This document shows, one piece after another, positions 24,597-34,117 of a stretch of DNA of 64,000 nucleotides. Positions within the stretch are counted from its first letter, which is position 1. The number at the start of each line of letters is the position of its first letter. The notes beneath the pieces are model-generated. The model was not told the origin of the DNA, did no database searches, and saw nothing but the letters and a program-made list of their open reading frames with translations. The stretch lies in contig NZ_JBBMFK010000001.1 in assembly GCF_040096055.1 (NCBI RefSeq), positions 62,001 through 126,000 on the forward strand. The letters are read 5' to 3'. Position numbers and translations under genes: made by a program. The stretch is from Pseudoflavonifractor intestinihominis (GTDB taxonomy: Bacteria; Bacillota; Clostridia; Oscillospirales; Oscillospiraceae).

Positions 24597-26579
24597 ATGG
24601 CCAAAGCCAGCAAAACCTACGGCAACGAGTCCATTTCCGCCCTTAAAGGCGCCGATCGTGTGCGCAAGCGCCCGGCTGTCATCTTCGGCTCCGACGGGCT
24701 GGAGGGCTGCGAACACGCCGTATTTGAAATTTTGTCCAACGCCATCGACGAGGCCCGTGAGGGCCACGGCACCGTCATCACCGTCACCCGGTACGAGGAC
24801 AAGTCCATCGAGGTGGAGGACTTCGGCCGGGGCTGCCCCGTGGACTGGAACGAGAAGGAGCAGAAATACAACTGGGAACTGGTGTTCTGCGAGCTGTACG
24901 CCGGCGGCAAGTACAACAACAACGACGGCGACAACTACGAGTACTCCCTGGGCCTCAACGGCCTGGGCTCCTGCGCCACCCAGTACGCCAGCGAATACTT
25001 CGACGCGGTCATCCACCGGGACGGCTTTGAGTACACCCTACACTTTGAGAAGGGCGAGAACATCGGCGGACTGAAAAAGGAGCCCTGGAGCGGCAAAAAG
25101 ACCGGCTCCAAGTTCCGCTGGAAGCCCGACCTGGACGTGTTCACCGACATCAACATCCCGGTGGACTACTACCTGGACGTGATGAAGCGGCAGGCCGTGG
25201 TCAACGCGGGGGTCACCTTCCGGTTCCGCAACCAGGTGGGGAGCAAGTTCGAGACCACCGAGTTCAAATATGACAACGGCATCGAGGACTATGTAAAGGA
25301 GCTGGCGGGGGAGAATCCCCTGACCCAGCCCGTGTTCTGGCAGACCGAGCGCCGGGGCCGGGACCGGGAGGACAAGCCGGAGTACAAGGTGAAGCTGTCC
25401 GTGTCCTTCTGCTTCTCCAACGCGGTGCAGATCATCGAGCACTACCACAACTCCTCCTGGCTGGAGCACGGCGGCAGCCCGGAGAAGGCCATGCGCTCCG
25501 CCTTTGTCTCCGCCATCGACGGCTATCTGAAGGCCCAGGGCAAGTACCAGAAGAGCGAGAGCAAGATCACCTGGAACGACATCCAGGACTGCCTCATCCT
25601 GGTGAGCAACAACTTCTCCACCCAGACCTCCTACGAGAACCAGACCAAAAAGGCCATCAACAACAAGTTCGTCCAGGAGGCCATGACCGAGTTCCTCAAG
25701 AGCCAGATGGAGGTCTACTTCATCGAGAACCCCTTTGACGCCCAGAAGATCGGCGAGCAGGTGCTCATCAACAAGCGGGCCCGGGAGAACGCGGAGAAGG
25801 CCCGGCTCAACATCAAGAAGAAGCTGACCGGCAGTATGGACATCTCCAACCGGGTGCAGAAGTTCGTGGACTGCCGCACCAAGGACACCGAGCGCCGGGA
25901 GCTCTACATCGTGGAGGGCGACTCGGCTATGGGCGCGGTCAAGCTGAGCCGGGACGCCGAGTTCCAGGGCATCATGCCCGTCCGGGGCAAGATCCTCAAC
26001 TGCCTCAAGGCCGACTACGCCAAAATTTTCAAGAGCGAGATCATCACCGACCTCTTGAAGGTGCTGGGCTGCGGCGTGGAGGTCAACGACAAGCACGCCA
26101 AGGACATGGCTACCTTTGACCTGATGAACCTGCGGTGGAACAAGGTGGTCATCTGTACCGATGCCGACGTGGACGGCTTCCAGATCCGCACCCTGATTTT
26201 GACCATGCTCTACCGCCTCACCCCCACCCTCATCCAGCGGGGGTATGTGTATATCGCCGAGTCCCCCCTCTACGAGATCAACTGCAAGGAGAAGACCTGG
26301 TTCGCCTACTCCGACAAGGAGAAGAACGACATTGTGGCCTCCCTGGAGGGGAAGAAGTTTACCGTCCAGCGGTCCAAGGGCCTGGGCGAGAACGAGCCGG
26401 ACATGATGTGGCTCACCACCATGAATCCGGAGACCCGCCGCCTGATCAAGGTCATGCCCGAGGACGTGGAGCGCACCGCCCAGGTCTTCGATATGCTGCT
26501 GGGGGACAATCTCCAGGGCAGAAAGGACCACATTGCCGAAAACGGGTATAAATATCTGGAGCTGGCGGATATTTCTTAA
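24597..26579 (+). CDS. parE: Type IIA DNA topoisomerase subunit B (ParE/GyrB-like)
   Basis: 660 residues. The GHKL ATPase part has ILSNAIDEA (Mg-binding Asn, near 43), DFGRG and LGLNGLGSCATQYAS. The Toprim part has EGDSAMGAVK (near 445), PVRGKILN and DADVDGFQIRTL (near 525). The C-terminal motif is QRSKGLGENEPDMMW. It opens and reseals DNA with the A subunit encoded three frames downstream. Several motifs differ from standard GyrB (EGDSAGG, DADVDGAHI, QRYKGLGEM), so this is a divergent ParE-like lineage. Start follows CGAGGAG. Confidence 0.88.
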   Translation: MAKASKTYGNESISALKGADRVRKRPAVIFGSDGLEGCEHAVFEILSNAIDEAREGHGTVITVTRYEDKSIEVEDFGRGCPVDWNEKEQKYNWELVFCELYAGGKYNNNDGDNYEYSLGLNGLGSCATQYASEYFDAVIHRDGFEYTLHFEKGENIGGLKKEPWSGKKTGSKFRWKPDLDVFTDINIPVDYYLDVMKRQAVVNAGVTFRFRNQVGSKFETTEFKYDNGIEDYVKELAGENPLTQPVFWQTERRGRDREDKPEYKVKLSVSFCFSNAVQIIEHYHNSSWLEHGGSPEKAMRSAFVSAIDGYLKAQGKYQKSESKITWNDIQDCLILVSNNFSTQTSYENQTKKAINNKFVQEAMTEFLKSQMEVYFIENPFDAQKIGEQVLINKRARENAEKARLNIKKKLTGSMDISNRVQKFVDCRTKDTERRELYIVEGDSAMGAVKLSRDAEFQGIMPVRGKILNCLKADYAKIFKSEIITDLLKVLGCGVEVNDKHAKDMATFDLMNLRWNKVVICTDADVDGFQIRTLILTMLYRLTPTLIQRGYVYIAESPLYEINCKEKTWFAYSDKEKNDIVASLEGKKFTVQRSKGLGENEPDMMWLTTMNPETRRLIKVMPEDVERTAQVFDMLLGDNLQGRKDHIAENGYKYLELADIS

Positions 26580-26655
26580 GGGGACAAGTTTACAGACAGC
26601 AGACCGTCGGGAAGCGGTCACCGAAAGGACAAACGGAAATGGGGAGATTTTTGTG

Positions 26656-27432
26656 ATGAAAAAGACCCTCGCGCTGTTCCTGTCCCTGGCACTGGCGCTG
26701 ACCCTGATCGCGCCGTCCCTGACCGCCTCCGCGGCCGATGTGCAGCCCACGCCGCCCGACTGGTGTCCGGCGGAGGAGTACGTGGTGTTCCCCGACAGCC
26801 AGGCCTATGAGGCCGACACCTGGGAGAAAATCCTGTCCCTGCGGGCCCACGCGGCGGCGGGCAACCTGGAGCCGGTCAGCGGCGTGGATACGGTGCTCTT
26901 CAACCGGCTGCGGGAGCTCCAGCGGATGACCAAGGACCCGGGCGTCCAGTTCGAGCTGGGCCTGCTGGCGGTCAAATTTGCCCTCAACGCCGCCGCCAAG
27001 GGGGAGAAGGTGCCCTACAGCACCGACTTTGAGATGGCGGCCACCTACGCCGGCGGCCAGGAGCCCGCCACCTACCTATGCCACCTGTGGAACGCCCGGC
27101 TGGCCCTGGCATCCCGGGATATCACCACCGGCCTGGAGGGAGGGCTGGGCGTGTACGTGGGGGCGCTGGAGTACCTGCTGTCCTATGAGCAGTTCACCAT
27201 GGAGGACGTCTACAACAGCGTGCTCACCGGCATCATCCCGGCCCAGCGGCTCAGCTACGCCAAAAGCCTGATTTTCGTCACTCTGGACGGCGCGGTGGTC
27301 CACCCCAAGGCGGTGCGCCTGAGCGCCGACTACCTGGACACCACCACCGCCCAGGCCCGCTACCAGCGCACCATGGTCCCCGTCCGACGGCTGGCCGAGC
27401 TGATGGGCTCCACGGTGGACTATGACGCCTAG
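26656..27432 (+). CDS. Secreted copper-amine-oxidase N-domain protein, N-terminal part ending at an in-frame TAG
   Basis: 258 residues from the ATG at 26656 after GGGGAG. A signal peptide (MKKTLALFLSLALALTLIAP, cleavage near SAADV) is followed by a helical region and the start of a copper amine oxidase N-terminal (stalk-type) domain: ARYQRTMVPVRRLAELMGSTVDYDA. It stops at TAG 27430-27432 in mid-domain. The same frame continues without further stops to 28218. The natural residue at the stop was probably Glu, Gln or Lys, one base change away. It lies between the two topoisomerase subunit genes. Confidence 0.75.
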   Translation: MKKTLALFLSLALALTLIAPSLTASAADVQPTPPDWCPAEEYVVFPDSQAYEADTWEKILSLRAHAAAGNLEPVSGVDTVLFNRLRELQRMTKDPGVQFELGLLAVKFALNAAAKGEKVPYSTDFEMAATYAGGQEPATYLCHLWNARLALASRDITTGLEGGLGVYVGALEYLLSYEQFTMEDVYNSVLTGIIPAQRLSYAKSLIFVTLDGAVVHPKAVRLSADYLDTTTAQARYQRTMVPVRRLAELMGSTVDYDA

Positions 27433-27465
27433 ACGGGGGACATCACCATCCGCCGGGCGGAGGAC

Positions 27466-28218
27466 GTGTTCGTCATGACCCTGGGCAGCACCCAGGCCAC
27501 CCGCAACGGCGTTCCCTTCCAGATGGACGTGGCCCCCTACGCCGAGAACAACCGGACCTATATCCCCATCCGCTACATCGCCGAGTTCTTCGGCCAGAAG
27601 GTGGAGTGGATTGGGGAGCAGCAGCACGTGCGCATCACCGAGGACAAGAGCGTGGCGGAGGGCTCCAACCTGGAACACTGGGCCCTGGCCATGAGCGCCG
27701 TGCTCAACTACGAGAACAACCCCCACGAGGCCATGCTCTTCGGCGGCAAGCAGCGCTTCGGCACCGACCCGGTGGGGGGAACCAGCACCAACCAGCTGGG
27801 GATGACCGGCCCGGACATGGGCCGCAAGATCCTGCGGGAGGGCTGGGGCATCACCGACCGGGCCGCCCTGCTGGACACCGCCGGCACGCTGAGTACCGGC
27901 AGCGACGCCTGGGACCTGTTCCGGGTGAGCACCCTGGCACAGTGGGGCTATCTGGCGGGCTTTGTGACCTACCGGGAGGCCCTGGAGGTGGTGGAGCCCG
28001 CGGCACGCAAGGTGTGCCAGCTGTACGGCAGCTGGAAGGAGGCCTATACGGACTACCTGACCGGCTGGGTGAACTGGTCGGGCCAGACCGCGTCCGACGT
28101 GTGGCAGACCAGCCGGGGCCAGCTCTATCAGACCATCCTGGAGGACCCGGCCATGGCCCACATTCTGGACGATACCCTGTTCCGCGACGGCGTGATCGGA
28201 CTGCCCGGCGGAAACTGA
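27466..28218 (+). CDS. Continuation of the secreted copper-amine-oxidase N-domain protein after the TAG
   Basis: This segment is in the same frame as the gene at 26656. It resumes directly after the stop with TGDITIRRAEDVFVMTLGS and holds the second half of the amine-oxidase N-domain (NRTYIPIRYIAEFFGQKVEW). About 200 residues of unknown, mostly helical, extracytoplasmic sequence with many Trp follow. The listed start is only the first GTG/ATG-type codon in frame and has no ribosome site, so separate translation is unlikely. Treat 26656-28218 as one interrupted gene of about 520 residues. Confidence 0.7.
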   Translation: MFVMTLGSTQATRNGVPFQMDVAPYAENNRTYIPIRYIAEFFGQKVEWIGEQQHVRITEDKSVAEGSNLEHWALAMSAVLNYENNPHEAMLFGGKQRFGTDPVGGTSTNQLGMTGPDMGRKILREGWGITDRAALLDTAGTLSTGSDAWDLFRVSTLAQWGYLAGFVTYREALEVVEPAARKVCQLYGSWKEAYTDYLTGWVNWSGQTASDVWQTSRGQLYQTILEDPAMAHILDDTLFRDGVIGLPGGN

Positions 28219-28235
28219 AAGAGGATTGATCACCA

Positions 28236-30479
28236 TTGGCTAAGAAAAAAAACCCCGAGGAGGGGGCGAAGCACAAAAACAACCCCAACGTCATGGGCCT
28301 GCGGCCCGAGGTGCTGGAGCAGCCCATCACCGAGACGCTGGAGATCAACTACATGCCCTACGCCATGAGCGTCATCGTCTCCCGGGCCATCCCGGAGATC
28401 GACGGCTTCAAGCCCAGCCACCGGAAGCTGCTGTACACCATGTACCAGATGAAGCTGCTGGGGGGCGCCCGCACCAAGAGCGCCAACGTGGTGGGCCAGA
28501 CCATGAAATTGAACCCCCACGGCGACGCCGCCATCTACGACACCATGGTGCGTCTCTCCCGGGGCTACGGGGCCCTGCTCCACCCCCTGGTGGACTCCAA
28601 GGGCAACTTCGGCAAGGTCTACTCCCGTGACATGGCCTGGGCCGCCAGCCGTTACACCGAGGTGCGGCTGGACGGCATCTGCGCCGAGCTGTTCCGGGAC
28701 ATCGACCAGGACACCGTGGACTTTGTGGACAACTACGACGGCACCATGCAGGAGCCCACCCTGCTGCCCACCACCTTCCCCAACGTGCTGGTGTCCGCCA
28801 ACCAGGGCATCGCCGTGGGTATGGCCTCCAACCTGTGCGGCTTCAACCTGGCCGAGGTGTGCGACGCCACGGTGGAGTACCTGAAGCACCCCGACTGCGA
28901 CCTGACGGCGGTGCTCAAGGCCCCCGACTTCCCCACCGGCGGCGAGCTGCTCTACGACGCCGCCGAGATCGCCCAGATCTACAACACCGGCCGGGGCTCC
29001 TTCAAGGTCCGGGCCCGGTGGCGCTACCTGAAGAGCGAGAACCTCATTGAGATCTACGAGATCCCCTACTCCACCACCGTGGAGGCCATCATGGACAAGG
29101 TGGCCGAGCTCATCAAGGCGGGCAAGGTGAAGGAGATCGCCGACATGCGGGACGAGACCGATCTGACCGGCCTGAAGCTGACCATTGACCTGAAGCGGGG
29201 CACTGACCCGGACAAGCTGATGCAGAAGCTGTTCCGCGCCACCCCCCTGATGGACTCCTTTGCCTGCAACTTCAACATCCTCATTGCCGGCATGCCCCGT
29301 GTCATGGGCGTGCGGGAGATCCTGGAGGAGTGGACGGCCTGGCGGATGGAGGGGGTACGCCGGCGGACCTACTTCGTCATGAAGAAGAAGCAGGAGAAGC
29401 TCCACCTGCTCAAGGGCCTGAAGAAGATCCTGCTGGACATCGACCGGGCCATCAAGATCATCCGGGAGACCGAGGAGGACGCCGAGGTGGTGCCCAACCT
29501 GATGATCGGCTTCGGCATCGACAATATCCAGGCCGAGTACGTGGCCGACATCAAGCTGCGCAACATCAACAAGGAGTATATCCTCAAGCGGATCGAGGAA
29601 ACCTCTACACTGGAGGAGGAGATCGCCGACCTCCAGGACATCGTGGGCAATCCCTCCCGCATCAAGAAGATCATCATCTCCGAGCTGGGGGCGGTGAAGA
29701 AGAAGTACGCCCAGCCCCGCCGCACCGAGATCGTCTACGAGCACCAGCGCCTGTCCGAGCCCGAGCCGGAGGAGGAGATCCCCGACTACCCGGTCACCGC
29801 CTTCCTCTCCCGGGAAGGATACTTCAAGAAGATCACCCCCGCCTCTCTGCGCATGAACAGCGAGCAGAAGTACAAGGAGGGGGATGGGGCGTGGCTCCAG
29901 TGGGAGTGTACCAACCGGGACGAGCTGCTGGTCTTTACCGACAAACAGCAGTGCTACAAGACCCGCATGAGCGACTTCGACGACGCCAAGGCCTCCGTGC
30001 TGGGCGACTATCTGCCCACCAAGCTGGAGATGGAGGCGGGGGAGAGCGTGGTGTGGGCCTGCGTCCCCGGGGACTACTCGGGCAACCTGCTCTTCTTCTT
30101 CCGCAACGGCAAGGCCGCCCGTGTGGAGCTCTCCGCCTATCAGACCCAGACCCGCCGCCGGAAGCTCACCGGCGCCTACTCCGACAAGTCCCCCCTGGCC
30201 GCCGCTCTGCTGCTGCGGGAGGACCTGGAGCTGGCGGTGATCTCCACCGAGGGCCGCTGCCTCATCTTCCATACCGCCCTCCTGGCCCCCAAGGCCACCC
30301 GCACCACCCAGGGCGTCAACGTGATGACCCTCAAGCCCAAGTATTCCGTGGACCGGGTGGAGCCGGTGGAGCGGACGCCCATCGTCAACACCGCCCGCTA
30401 CCGGGCCCGCAGCCTGCCCGTGGCCGGCGCCCTGCTGAAGGGAGAGGACAGGGGCGAGGAGCAGATGAGCCTGCTCTGA
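28236..30479 (+). CDS. parC: Type IIA DNA topoisomerase subunit A (ParC/GyrA-like)
   Basis: 747 residues from a TTG start after GAGGATTGATC. The breakage-reunion domain opens with YMPYAMSVIVSRAIPEIDGFKPSHRKLLYTM. The active tyrosine lies in WAASRYTEVRL (near residue 139), and VLVSANQGIAVGMAS and FPTGGELL follow. The C-terminal domain is short compared with GyrA and lacks an obvious GyrA box, favouring a ParC-like role in decatenation. It pairs with the B subunit encoded upstream. Confidence 0.88.
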   Translation: MAKKKNPEEGAKHKNNPNVMGLRPEVLEQPITETLEINYMPYAMSVIVSRAIPEIDGFKPSHRKLLYTMYQMKLLGGARTKSANVVGQTMKLNPHGDAAIYDTMVRLSRGYGALLHPLVDSKGNFGKVYSRDMAWAASRYTEVRLDGICAELFRDIDQDTVDFVDNYDGTMQEPTLLPTTFPNVLVSANQGIAVGMASNLCGFNLAEVCDATVEYLKHPDCDLTAVLKAPDFPTGGELLYDAAEIAQIYNTGRGSFKVRARWRYLKSENLIEIYEIPYSTTVEAIMDKVAELIKAGKVKEIADMRDETDLTGLKLTIDLKRGTDPDKLMQKLFRATPLMDSFACNFNILIAGMPRVMGVREILEEWTAWRMEGVRRRTYFVMKKKQEKLHLLKGLKKILLDIDRAIKIIRETEEDAEVVPNLMIGFGIDNIQAEYVADIKLRNINKEYILKRIEETSTLEEEIADLQDIVGNPSRIKKIIISELGAVKKKYAQPRRTEIVYEHQRLSEPEPEEEIPDYPVTAFLSREGYFKKITPASLRMNSEQKYKEGDGAWLQWECTNRDELLVFTDKQQCYKTRMSDFDDAKASVLGDYLPTKLEMEAGESVVWACVPGDYSGNLLFFFRNGKAARVELSAYQTQTRRRKLTGAYSDKSPLAAALLLREDLELAVISTEGRCLIFHTALLAPKATRTTQGVNVMTLKPKYSVDRVEPVERTPIVNTARYRARSLPVAGALLKGEDRGEEQMSLL

Positions 30480-30538
30480 GCCGAAGTGGAAACCATAAAC
30501 CCAGCCGGGTACGCCCCCGGCGCCTGTGAGAGGTATGT

Positions 30539-31414
30539 ATGAAACCCAAATCCAAAGTGCTTTCCCTGCTCTGGTCTTACTTCATGATCACCGTGGCCTC
30601 GGCCATCTACGCCGTGGGATTCAACTGGTTCTATATGCCCAACGACATCGCCTTCGGCGGCATCACCGGCGTGGGCCAGATCATCAACGCCATCCTGCCC
30701 TGGGCCCCCATCGGCACGGTGGTCATCATCCTGAACATCCCCCTGTTCATCCTGGGCTGGCGGCTGTACGGGGGGCACCTGCTGCTCTCCTCCCTGTACG
30801 CCATGGCCGTGTCCTCGGTGTTCATCGACCTGGTGAACAGCTTCTGGACCTTTGAGCCCATGGACTCCCTGCTGGCCTGTATCTTCGGCGGCATTCTGAT
30901 GGGCGCCTCCCTGGGGCTGGTGTTCCAGCAGGGAGCCACCACCGGCGGCACCGACCTGATCGCCCGGCTGCTCAAGCTGAAGATCAGCTGGCTGCCCATG
31001 GGCAGACTGCTCATGGCCACCGATCTGGTGGTCATCGTGGCCACCGCCATCGCCTTCGGCAGCATTTACAGCGCCCTGTACGGCCTGGTGGCCCTGTATA
31101 TCGCCTCCATCGTCATGGACCGGATGCTCTACGGTCTGGACAGCGCCAAGGTGGCCTATATCATCAGCGACCACTTCAAGGAGATCGCCGACGCACTGGT
31201 CAACGACCTGGACCGGGGCGTGACCATCCTCCAGGGCCAGGGGGCCTACTCCCGGGCGGAGAAGAAGGTGCTCATGTGCGCCTTCAAGCAGCGGCAGATC
31301 GTGTCCATCAAGCGGATGGTCAAGCAGCTGGACCCCTCCGCCTTTATCATCGTCTGCGACGCCTACGAGGTGCTGGGCGACGGCTTCCGGGAGTACAAGC
31401 AGAACGACCTGTGA
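30539..31414 (+). CDS. YitT family membrane protein
   Basis: 291 residues. Five to six membrane segments (residues 12-195) include the family motif GGITGVGQIINAIL and the glycine-rich GASLGLVFQQGATTGGTDLIARLL. A cytosolic C-terminal DUF2179 domain ends with AFIIVCDAYEVLGDGF. Function is unknown in the family. Start follows GAGAGGTATGT. Confidence 0.9.
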   Translation: MKPKSKVLSLLWSYFMITVASAIYAVGFNWFYMPNDIAFGGITGVGQIINAILPWAPIGTVVIILNIPLFILGWRLYGGHLLLSSLYAMAVSSVFIDLVNSFWTFEPMDSLLACIFGGILMGASLGLVFQQGATTGGTDLIARLLKLKISWLPMGRLLMATDLVVIVATAIAFGSIYSALYGLVALYIASIVMDRMLYGLDSAKVAYIISDHFKEIADALVNDLDRGVTILQGQGAYSRAEKKVLMCAFKQRQIVSIKRMVKQLDPSAFIIVCDAYEVLGDGFREYKQNDL

Positions 31415-31470
31415 GAAAAAAGCGTTCCGGGCTGCGGCCCGGGCGCATAAAATAGAGAGGAGCGGTACAT

Positions 31471-32061
31471 ATGGCAGACATTGAAAAACTGCGCAAGAAT
31501 CTGGAGGACAACGGCTTTGCCACCAGCTATTTTGAGACGGCTGAGGAGGCCGCCCGCTATCTGGACGGCAAGCTGGACGGCAAGAGCATCGGCATCGGCG
31601 GGTGCATGACCGCCCAGCAGATGGGTCTGGACAAGCTGCTGCCCGCCCACAACACCGTCTACTGGCACTGGCTGGGGGGCAGCGCCCAGGACGCCGCCAC
31701 GGCCCAGGTATACATCAGCTCGGTCAACGGCCTGGCTGAGACCGGCGAGATCGTCAACATCGACGGCACCGGCAACCGGGTGGTGGGCACCATCTGCGGC
31801 CATGAGGCGCTCTATCTGCTGGTGGGCGTGAACAAGATTGCGCCTGACTACGACAAGGCCCTCTGGCGTGCCCGGAACATCGCCGCCCCCAAGAACGCCC
31901 AGCGCCTGGGCCGCAAGACCCCCTGCGCCCAGAAGGGGGACCGCTGCTACAACTGCAACAGCCCCGAGCGGATCTGCCGGGCCCTCACGGTGCTGTGGAA
32001 AAAGCCCAACGGCATCCCCTACGCCGAAGTGATCCTGATCAATCAGGAGCTGGGGCTGTAA
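31471..32061 (+). CDS. LUD domain (lactate utilisation-type) protein
   Basis: 196 residues spanning one LUD domain: ATSYFETAEEAARYL, GKSIGIGGCMTAQQMGL, ISSVNGLAETGEIVNIDGTGNRVVG and VGVNKIAPDYDKALWRARN. A cysteine-rich end (GDRCYNCNSPERICRAL) follows. Related proteins include LutC/LutB parts that oxidise lactate, but the stand-alone form has no defined activity. No lutA or lutB is nearby. Start follows AGAGAGGAG. Confidence 0.88.
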   Translation: MADIEKLRKNLEDNGFATSYFETAEEAARYLDGKLDGKSIGIGGCMTAQQMGLDKLLPAHNTVYWHWLGGSAQDAATAQVYISSVNGLAETGEIVNIDGTGNRVVGTICGHEALYLLVGVNKIAPDYDKALWRARNIAAPKNAQRLGRKTPCAQKGDRCYNCNSPERICRALTVLWKKPNGIPYAEVILINQELGL

Positions 32062-32096
32062 GGCGCGGCAATTCTGAACCCAGTTAGGATGATTCC

Positions 32097-33956
32097 ATGA
32101 TAGATCCACAGACTTATGACGCAAGGGACCTCCGTTTCAAAACCCCATACGGCGCAGTGCCCGGCGGCACGGAGGTGACCTTCACCCTCCGGCCCCTCCG
32201 GGCCGAGGGCTATTCCCGGGGCGTGCTCACCGCCCGGCTGGAGTCCTGGGACAACAGGCGCATCGAGGTGCCCATGGTGTGGAGCGGCCTGGACGGGGCC
32301 CGGGATATGTTCACCGGCTCCCTGAACACCGACGGCTACATGGGCCTGATCTGGTACTCCTTCCGCCTGGAGCGGCTGGACGGCAAGTCGGGCAAGGAGT
32401 CGGGGGAGTATCAGCTGACGGTATACGACGAGAACGACAAGGTGCCCCGCTGGTTCGGCGAGGGCATGGCCTACCAGATCTTCCCCGACCGGTTCTGCCG
32501 CCTGTCGGTGCCCAACCCCGCCGGTATGGTGGGGGGACGCTGGGTCCACCAGGGCTGGGACGAGGAGCCGGAGTACCGCCCCGACCAGAACGGGGAGATC
32601 CGCAACCGGGACTTTTTCGGCGGCAGCCTGGCGGGCATCCGCTCCAAGCTGTCCTACCTGCGGGACCTGGGGGTGGAGACCATCTACCTCTGTCCCATCT
32701 TTGAGGGCCCGGAGAACCACCGGTACGGCGTGGGCGACTACGAGAAGGTGGACCCCATGCTGGGCACCAAGGAGGAGTTCTCCGACCTGTGCGCCCAGGC
32801 CCACGCCATGGGCATGCGGATCATGCTGGACGGCGTGTTCAACCACACCGCATTTGTCAGCAAATACTTCAACGGCGACGGGTCCTACCCCAACCCCGGC
32901 GCCTGTCAGGGGCCCCAGTCCCCCTACTACGACTGGTTCTGCTTCCAGCACTGGCCCAACCAGTACACCTCCTGGTGGGGCATCTACTCCCTCCCCACCA
33001 CCAACAAGAACAGCCCCACCTGGCTGGAGTACATCACCGGCAAGGACGGCATAATCCGCTCCTGGCTGCGGGCCGGGGCGGACGGCTGGCGGCTGGACGT
33101 GGCCGACGAGCTGCCCGACCGGGTGGTGGCCGCCATCCACGACGCCGCCCGGGCGGAGAACCCCGACGCGGTGATCATCGGCGAGGTGTGGGAGGACGGC
33201 TCCAATAAGATCGCCTATGGCGTCCGCCGCAAGCACATCCTGGGCGGCCACTGCGACGGGCTGATGAATTACCCCTTCCGCACCGCCGTGGTGGACTACC
33301 TGCTGGGGGGCGGGGCCGAGCGCTTCCGGGATTCCATGGAGACCCTGCGGGAGAACTACCCGGAATTCGCCTGGTACTCGGCCATGAACACCCTGGGCAC
33401 CCACGACACCATGCGCATCCTCACCCTGCTGGGGGAGAAGAGCGAGCAGCGGGGCCAGAGCCGGGACTGGCGGGCCCACGCCCGGCTCAACGACCACGAC
33501 CGCTCCCGGGGCAAGGAGCGGCTGGCCCTGGGGGCCATGATCCTGTTCGCCTTCCCGGGCGCGCCCACCGTGTACTACGGGGATGAGGCGGGCATGGAGG
33601 GCTTTGAGGACCCCTTCAACCGCCGCACCTTCCCCTGGGGCCACGAGGACAAGGAGCTGGTGGAGCTGTTCACCGCCCTTGGCGCCGCCCGGAAGAGCCG
33701 GAAAGCCCTCCGCCGGGGCGATATCCGGTACGTGCAGGCGGCCGGCCGGGTGCTGGCCTTTACCCGCACCCTGGAGGAGGAGACGGTGCTGTGCGCCGTC
33801 AACGCCGGACAGGAGAGCGAGACTGTGGCCATCCCCTGGGAGGGGGAGGCCGTGGACCTGCTGGGCGGCCAGGCCATGGAGGCGGAGGACGGCGTCCTCA
33901 CCCTGGAGCTGCCCCCCTTTACCGGGCGGTTCATGGCCACACCGGAACAGAAATAA
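32097..33956 (+). CDS. GH13 alpha-amylase family glycosidase (neopullulanase/cyclomaltodextrinase-like)
   Basis: 619 residues. An N-terminal beta domain (1-110) precedes the catalytic barrel, which carries the four GH13 regions: DGVFNHT (near 248), GWRLDVADE (nucleophile Asp, near 330), EVWED (acid Glu, near 363) and NTLGTHDTMR (near 430). A C-terminal beta domain ends the protein. YQIFPDRFCR and the FFGGSLAGI stretch resemble the neopullulanase/maltogenic amylase group, which hydrolyses alpha-glucans. No signal peptide is visible, so it is probably cytosolic and acts on imported maltodextrins or glycogen. Confidence 0.9.
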   Translation: MIDPQTYDARDLRFKTPYGAVPGGTEVTFTLRPLRAEGYSRGVLTARLESWDNRRIEVPMVWSGLDGARDMFTGSLNTDGYMGLIWYSFRLERLDGKSGKESGEYQLTVYDENDKVPRWFGEGMAYQIFPDRFCRLSVPNPAGMVGGRWVHQGWDEEPEYRPDQNGEIRNRDFFGGSLAGIRSKLSYLRDLGVETIYLCPIFEGPENHRYGVGDYEKVDPMLGTKEEFSDLCAQAHAMGMRIMLDGVFNHTAFVSKYFNGDGSYPNPGACQGPQSPYYDWFCFQHWPNQYTSWWGIYSLPTTNKNSPTWLEYITGKDGIIRSWLRAGADGWRLDVADELPDRVVAAIHDAARAENPDAVIIGEVWEDGSNKIAYGVRRKHILGGHCDGLMNYPFRTAVVDYLLGGGAERFRDSMETLRENYPEFAWYSAMNTLGTHDTMRILTLLGEKSEQRGQSRDWRAHARLNDHDRSRGKERLALGAMILFAFPGAPTVYYGDEAGMEGFEDPFNRRTFPWGHEDKELVELFTALGAARKSRKALRRGDIRYVQAAGRVLAFTRTLEEETVLCAVNAGQESETVAIPWEGEAVDLLGGQAMEAEDGVLTLELPPFTGRFMATPEQK

Positions 33957-34063
33957 AACCCGCTTTTAGGGCGGGATCACCGGCGTCCCCGGGCCTGTAT
34001 CGGCGTGGGGGCGCTGTTTTTTTGGCCGCAACCAGCGGTTGACAGAGGGTAAGGGCGGCTTGA

Positions 34064-34092
34064 TTGCGGAAAACGGGTCCGGATGCTAGAAT
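34064..34092 (+). promoter_or_regulatory. Promoter of the HTH membrane regulator
   Basis: TTGCGG and TAGAAT with a 17-bp spacer, about 25 bp before the start codon. Confidence 0.5.
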
Positions 34093-34117
34093 GTGGCCAT
34101 GAAAGGAAGTGAACGCC

